Shown: piece by piece, positions 60,434 to 64,000 of the stretch
Layout: every line of letters starts with the position of its first letter
Position numbering within the stretch: position 1 is the first letter of the stretch
NCBI RefSeq assembly: GCF_000473205.1
Contig: NZ_KI421507.1
Coordinates: forward strand, 1,776,482 to 1,840,481
Source: Pseudophaeobacter arcticus DSM 23566
GTDB lineage: Bacteria; Pseudomonadota; Alphaproteobacteria; Rhodobacterales; Rhodobacteraceae
Length of the DNA: 64,000 nt
Direction of reading: 5' to 3'
Program-made: the position numbers and the translations under genes
Notes under the pieces: generated by a model
What the model saw: the letters and a program-made list of their open reading frames with translations, nothing else
Databases searched by the model: none
What the model was told of the DNA's origin: nothing

Positions 60434-61627
60434 TCAGCTCAACTCTAGTTTCCAAATCTTCCGCCGAGCCTCGTCTCGGCGTTCGTATTCCTCAATCGCA
60501 CCGTCCAAATCATCCGGTGAAAGCGCGTCGGCACCTTGCGCGTGCCGGGTGATCTGCATCGTATACCAAGCAGTCACGCCCCCTTCAGGCGGGTTCTTGA
60601 ATCGAGGAAACGGCGGTTCGGCCCGCTGACCAGCCAGCCAGTATGACGGCAATTCAGGGTCCACCACTAAAGCACGAGCCAAGCCAACGAGGTCGGCCTT
60701 GCCCTCTGCAATAGCACCTTCGGCTTGAGTTAACGTTTTGAAGCCGCCAGTCACCATTAAAGGTACACTGGTCTTTGCACGCGCGCGTCCTGCAAAATCT
60801 AAGAAATAGGGACCAGAGCCTGCACGATCAGAAGAGGATGCAGCTCCTGGGAAATAAGTGCCGCCACTGATGTCGATCAGGTCGATGGCAAGTTTGTCCA
60901 TCGCGGCGATAACCTCAAGGGCCTCATCCTCGGCGAAACCGCCCTCAAGCTGATCAGTGGCGTTCAATTTGATACCCACAGGAAATTCCGGCCCAACGCC
61001 GTCGCGCACAGCGTCGATCACATCCAGCAACAGACGCATCCGGTTTCGTAGCGAACCGCCATAGGCGTCGTCACGTCGATTGAACAACGGCGACAGAAAC
61101 TGGTTTAATAGGAACCCGTGCGCCGCGTGGAGTTCCACGCCACCGAACCCGAGCTCTTTGGCGAGCTTGGCCGTGCGGGCAAACTCGGTTGGCAGTGCCT
61201 CAATTTCATCCAAAGTCAAAGCGCCGCAGGTCAAGCTGGGCAAGTCAAGCGCGCTCGGTCCTTTTGGTACGCTGATTTGAGCGTCCGCCATCGCGCCTGC
61301 ATGGCCCAGCTGCAACCAAAGCTGAGCGCCATCGGTTGCGCCTGCCTTCGCTAGGCGCACGAACTGATCACGATCCGAACAGTGGTTCACGATCAGATTA
61401 CCGGGTTTCTCGGGATAGCAGGGAGTGCCTTGAACCTCACCAATGATCGACAAACCAAGACCGCCTCTGGCCCAGTGTCCATAGAGATTGACTTGGTCCT
61501 CGGTCGGATTGCCAGCTCCGTCGCCCAAAGAGTCAGACATTGCGGATTTGGCGATGCGGTTCTTGAGCGTCACGCCACAGGGCAAGGTCAGTGGTTGGGC
61601 GAGAGCGGAAATATGAGATTGGGTCAT
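60434..61627 (-). CDS. NADH:flavin oxidoreductase, old yellow enzyme family
   Basis: 397 residues, a TIM-barrel FMN enzyme. It shows TLPCGVTLKNRIAKSAMSD at the start, the HxAHGFLLNQFLSPLFNRRDDAYGGSLRNRMRL signature near 190-220, and the phosphate-binding GGFKTLTQAEGAIAEGKADLVGLARALVVDPELP near 320. The family reduces electron-poor alkenes or related substrates with NAD(P)H; the natural substrate is unknown. ATG 61627 has AGGA nine bases before it and is preferred to the longer frame. It abuts repeat copy C. Confidence 0.93.
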   Translation of the reverse strand: MTQSHISALAQPLTLPCGVTLKNRIAKSAMSDSLGDGAGNPTEDQVNLYGHWARGGLGLSIIGEVQGTPCYPEKPGNLIVNHCSDRDQFVRLAKAGATDGAQLWLQLGHAGAMADAQISVPKGPSALDLPSLTCGALTLDEIEALPTEFARTAKLAKELGFGGVELHAAHGFLLNQFLSPLFNRRDDAYGGSLRNRMRLLLDVIDAVRDGVGPEFPVGIKLNATDQLEGGFAEDEALEVIAAMDKLAIDLIDISGGTYFPGAASSSDRAGSGPYFLDFAGRARAKTSVPLMVTGGFKTLTQAEGAIAEGKADLVGLARALVVDPELPSYWLAGQRAEPPFPRFKNPPEGGVTAWYTMQITRHAQGADALSPDDLDGAIEEYERRDEARRKIWKLELS

Positions 61628-61976
61628 GGGGTGTATCCTGTTCTTAGCCCTGACATACGTCAAAGTGGCCGCTCGTGCAAAACGTAGCATTCCCCCAGAT
61701 GGGCTCAGAGCCGCCTTGCGGCGGTACAGCGGGCTGGGACGGTTGCCGTCGCCGTTGCAAGTGACCGCAGGCAGCCCAAACCAGCCCCAAGCATCATCGA
61801 TGCCAATTTGTGTCAGCCGACCTTCGCTGCGCAGTTAGCGAACTCACACACTGCGGGACAAACCTGACCTACAGCGTACTTGTCTGAATGTCCGCTCCCG
61901 TTCAGCTTATCAACTGGAGAGGTGTCTGCTTGAATTCACTGGGCGGAGCCCTTGGCATTCAAAAGGAGATGGGGGA
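61628..61976. other. Intergenic region with a short relic of the repeat end
   Basis: No gene seen. 61828-61855 (AGCGAACTCACACACTGCGG followed by GACAAACC) resembles the right end of the 1.1-kb repeats (ACTCACGCATTGCGRACAAA), suggesting another decayed copy. Confidence 0.35.
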
Positions 61977-62882
61977 TCATGCGCTCCCTCGGTCACGGAT
62001 ATGATCTAGGAAGACTCTCAACCGAGCTGGAACATAGTCCCGACTGGGAAATACCGTCCAAACGGCCGTGTCGAAGCCTGTCGCACTCCCTTCGTAGTCG
62101 GGGAAAAGGTCGATAAGTCGACCAGTCTCTAAGTCCTCCGCCACTGTCCAATCGGCCAGTAGGGCAACGCCAAGTCCCTCGAGCGCTGCGCGCCGGACCG
62201 CCAAGGCGCTGGAGATTGCGAGCGTCGGATTTGGTCGTACTTCAATCAAGGTATCGGTCGGTGTTTTTCTGAAGCGCCAAGCCGAACCGAAACGTGGCAG
62301 AGCAAAGAAAATACCATCCCTGGTGGCCAGGTCCGATGGACTGTCTGGTGGTCCAGCTACATCCAGGTAGGCTCGTGCTGCGACTGCGTGATAGTGAACG
62401 TCAAACAGTTTCGAGACAATGAATGACCCTTCAACCTGCGGGCCGAGGCGCAGGGCGAGGTCAATGCCTTCGGCTGCAATGTCTATCTCAGCGTCGGTTA
62501 GGATAAGTTCAACCTCGACCCGAGGGTAGGCGGATCGAAACGGGCCGAGACGGGGAGTGAGCCAGCGCTCCCCAAAAGCAACTGACGTTGTGATCCTGAG
62601 AAGACCGGACGGCTCTGTCACCGCATCGCGGGCGATGTCCGCCGCTTCTTCTATAGCTTCAATAATTGATCCGACTTGTGCGAGGTAGAGCCGTCCCGCC
62701 TCTGTAAGGGCGAGCCGTCGCGTGGTTCTTTCAAAGAGTGTGAGACTGAGCGCCTGTTCGAGCGCTGCAACACGTCGGGATACAGACGACGGATCGACCC
62801 CTTCATCTCGCGCGACTGCCGCGAATGAACCTCTCCGTGCGACATCGGCAAAGGTCTTGAGAAGGTTTAGGTCCAAAGCCAA
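61977..62882 (-). CDS. LysR-family regulator divergent from the azoreductase gene
   Basis: About 301 residues from a TTG at 62882, preceded by GCAGGAATGAA; another TTG at 62936 opens a longer frame. The helix-turn-helix LNLLKTFADVARRGSFAAVARDEGVDPSSVSRRVAALEQALSLTLFERTTRRLALTEAG is followed by the effector domain (LLRITTSVAFGERWLTPRLGPF). It probably controls the divergent azoreductase-YceI genes, a common LysR arrangement for quinone or azo-compound response. Confidence 0.92.
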   Translation of the reverse strand: MALDLNLLKTFADVARRGSFAAVARDEGVDPSSVSRRVAALEQALSLTLFERTTRRLALTEAGRLYLAQVGSIIEAIEEAADIARDAVTEPSGLLRITTSVAFGERWLTPRLGPFRSAYPRVEVELILTDAEIDIAAEGIDLALRLGPQVEGSFIVSKLFDVHYHAVAARAYLDVAGPPDSPSDLATRDGIFFALPRFGSAWRFRKTPTDTLIEVRPNPTLAISSALAVRRAALEGLGVALLADWTVAEDLETGRLIDLFPDYEGSATGFDTAVWTVFPSRDYVPARLRVFLDHIRDRGSA

Positions 62883-62982
62883 TTCATTCCTGCATTTGAT
62901 GCACGACAGAATGTCATGAAAGCCTGTTTCCCGCAAGATGCGCGCGTATCATGTTGAAGCCATCCAAACAGGAGGCATTGCC

Positions 62983-63633
62983 ATGAACCGTATTCTTCAA
63001 ATCGACAGTTCATCCCGACCAACCGCTCCGTCCGAAAGTGCCATCGAGGGTTCATTCAGCAGAGCGTTGGCGGATCACATCACTGACCAACTGTCCAGTG
63101 TGACCCCGAACGCCGAGATTGTGAACCGCGACCTAGTCGCAGATCCAATCGCTCATATCGCCGACCAGACCATCAAAGGCTACTACACTCCGCCAGAGGC
63201 GATGACTGACGATCTTCGAAAGGCGACTGCGCAATCGGATACACTGATCGCTGAACTCCGCGACGCGGATATTGTTGTGCTATCCGCGCCCCTCTACAAC
63301 TTCTCGGTTCCGTCCGCGCTGAAGGCCTGGATCGACCAGATCGTTCGTATCGGACACACCTTCGCTTATGAGGACGGCCAGTTTCGCGGTCTTCTAGCTG
63401 ATCGTCCGACCTACCTCGCGTTGAGCTACGGCGCAGGCGGTTATGCGCCAGGCGGGCCGTTGGAGAGCTACGATTACCTGCGTCCTTACCTGACCGGCCT
63501 GATGAACTTTATCGGTCTGACTTCGGTCGAGGTTTTCACCATTGAGGCTACGACCGTGCCGGATGCCCACGACATCCTGCAAGCAGCATTGGCTGACATT
63601 GATGCCAAATTGCCCGGTTCAATCGCTGCCTGA
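62983..63633 (+). CDS. azoR: FMN-dependent NADH-azoreductase
   Basis: 216 residues of the AzoR/flavodoxin-like fold: MNRILQIDSSSRPTAPSES (FMN phosphate loop), SAPLYNFSVPSALKAWIDQIVRIGHTFAYED (the MPLYNFxxPxxLKxWID signature) and LSYGAGGYAPGG. These enzymes reduce azo compounds and quinones with NADH. ATG 62983 has AGGAGG eight bases upstream. It is followed by a YceI gene 39 bases downstream, likely cotranscribed. Confidence 0.94.
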   Translation: MNRILQIDSSSRPTAPSESAIEGSFSRALADHITDQLSSVTPNAEIVNRDLVADPIAHIADQTIKGYYTPPEAMTDDLRKATAQSDTLIAELRDADIVVLSAPLYNFSVPSALKAWIDQIVRIGHTFAYEDGQFRGLLADRPTYLALSYGAGGYAPGGPLESYDYLRPYLTGLMNFIGLTSVEVFTIEATTVPDAHDILQAALADIDAKLPGSIAA

Positions 63634-63672
63634 ACTCCACTTAATCCCCAATCCAAATCAGGAGACTAATCC

Positions 63673-64000
63673 ATGCTGAAATCAGCCATTGCTACCTTTG
63701 CCACAATTCTCGCGACTACGCCCGCGTTCGCGGAACCTGTTGAGTGGACCCTCGACCTTGGCCATGCCCATGTCGGCTGGGAGATCGACCATATGAACAT
63801 GGCCAATACGGTCGGTCGGTTTGACACTTTCGACGGAACGTTTCTCATTGATGAAGAAGTTCCCGCAAACAGCGAGATCACTTTCACTATCGACGCCGCT
63901 TCGATCAACTCGAACCATGTCGGGCGCGACAATCATGTGCGCAACGCCGATTACCTGAACGTCACAGACCACCCAACCATCGACTTCACCTCTACCGAGG
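63673..64000 (+). CDS. YceI-family periplasmic protein (3' end outside window)
   Basis: 109 codons visible, open to the window edge. A Sec signal peptide (LKSAIATFATILATTPAFA) precedes the YceI beginning EPVEWTLDLGHAHVGWEIDHMNMANTVGRFDTFDGTF, with the conserved SINSNHVGRDNHVRNADYLNVTDHPTIDFTST block. YceI proteins are lipocalin-like, bind isoprenoid or quinone-type lipids and often accompany redox genes. ATG has GGAG ten bases upstream. Its pairing with azoR suggests quinone chemistry. Confidence 0.93.
   Translation, partial: MLKSAIATFATILATTPAFAEPVEWTLDLGHAHVGWEIDHMNMANTVGRFDTFDGTFLIDEEVPANSEITFTIDAASINSNHVGRDNHVRNADYLNVTDHPTIDFTSTE

Noticed and set aside
1..64000. CRISPR arrays, rRNA and tRNA genes
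   Set aside because: No regularly spaced short repeats with unique spacers, no rRNA-like sequence and no recognisable tRNA cloverleaf were found. In particular, no tRNA was seen at the borders of the accessory region.

Overview
The window looks like chromosome from a marine roseobacter-group alphaproteobacterium (Rhodobacteraceae; Phaeobacter/Ruegeria/Leisingera-like). The evidence is the high-GC housekeeping gene content, the zapA - coiled-coil gene - tkt - DUF808 - gap order, a CoA-acylating methylmalonate-semialdehyde dehydrogenase beside a LysR gene, and a Mu-like phage region of the type seen in this family. This assignment rests on protein resemblance only; no database search was run.

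Layout. 1-17.5 kb is ordinary core chromosome: the end of a LysR regulator, a candidate small RNA, purL, bolA-grxD, zapA with its coiled-coil neighbour, tkt, a DUF808 membrane protein, gap with an array of repeated operator-like sites, coaD, a CBS protein, LysR/mmsA, an L,D-transpeptidase and an OGT-like TPR glycosyltransferase. 17.5-23.2 kb is a scarred junction: an IS110 remnant, a stress-type ArsR/SRPBCC/YdeI operon, a compact two-gene cassette (a soluble GT51 transglycosylase homologue overlapping a nucleotidyltransferase), and a 1.1-kb repeat. 23.2-32.1 kb encodes a type I secretion-like adaptor, two ABC proteins whose ATPase motifs both look dead, and a 1195-residue cadherin/PA14 protein as the probable cargo. 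32.2-42.1 kb is the early (regulation and transposition) half of a Mu-like phage, from repressor to Mor/C-like activators, with no lysis, head or tail genes after it.

42.5-59.0 kb looks like a defence island: a DUF262-AlbA_2 (Schlafen-type) fusion, a complete IS66 element with an 8-bp target duplication, a GmrSD-like DUF262-DUF1524 (HNH) protein, a 149-bp MITE, a caspase-like CHAT-STAND-TPR protein with a divergent unknown partner, and an HNH-NACHT STAND protein. A second copy of the 1.1-kb repeat (59.33-60.41 kb) lies at its right edge in the same orientation as the first (21.80-22.91 kb). The two repeats therefore bracket almost all of the accessory DNA.

60.4-64 kb returns to metabolic genes: an old-yellow-enzyme oxidoreductase, a LysR regulator divergent from an FMN-dependent azoreductase, and the start of a secreted YceI protein.

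The strongest candidates for undescribed biology are the GT51-nucleotidyltransferase cassette, the CHAT-STAND protein with its divergent partner, the DUF262-AlbA_2 fusion, and the secretion locus with two apparently ATPase-dead ABC subunits.
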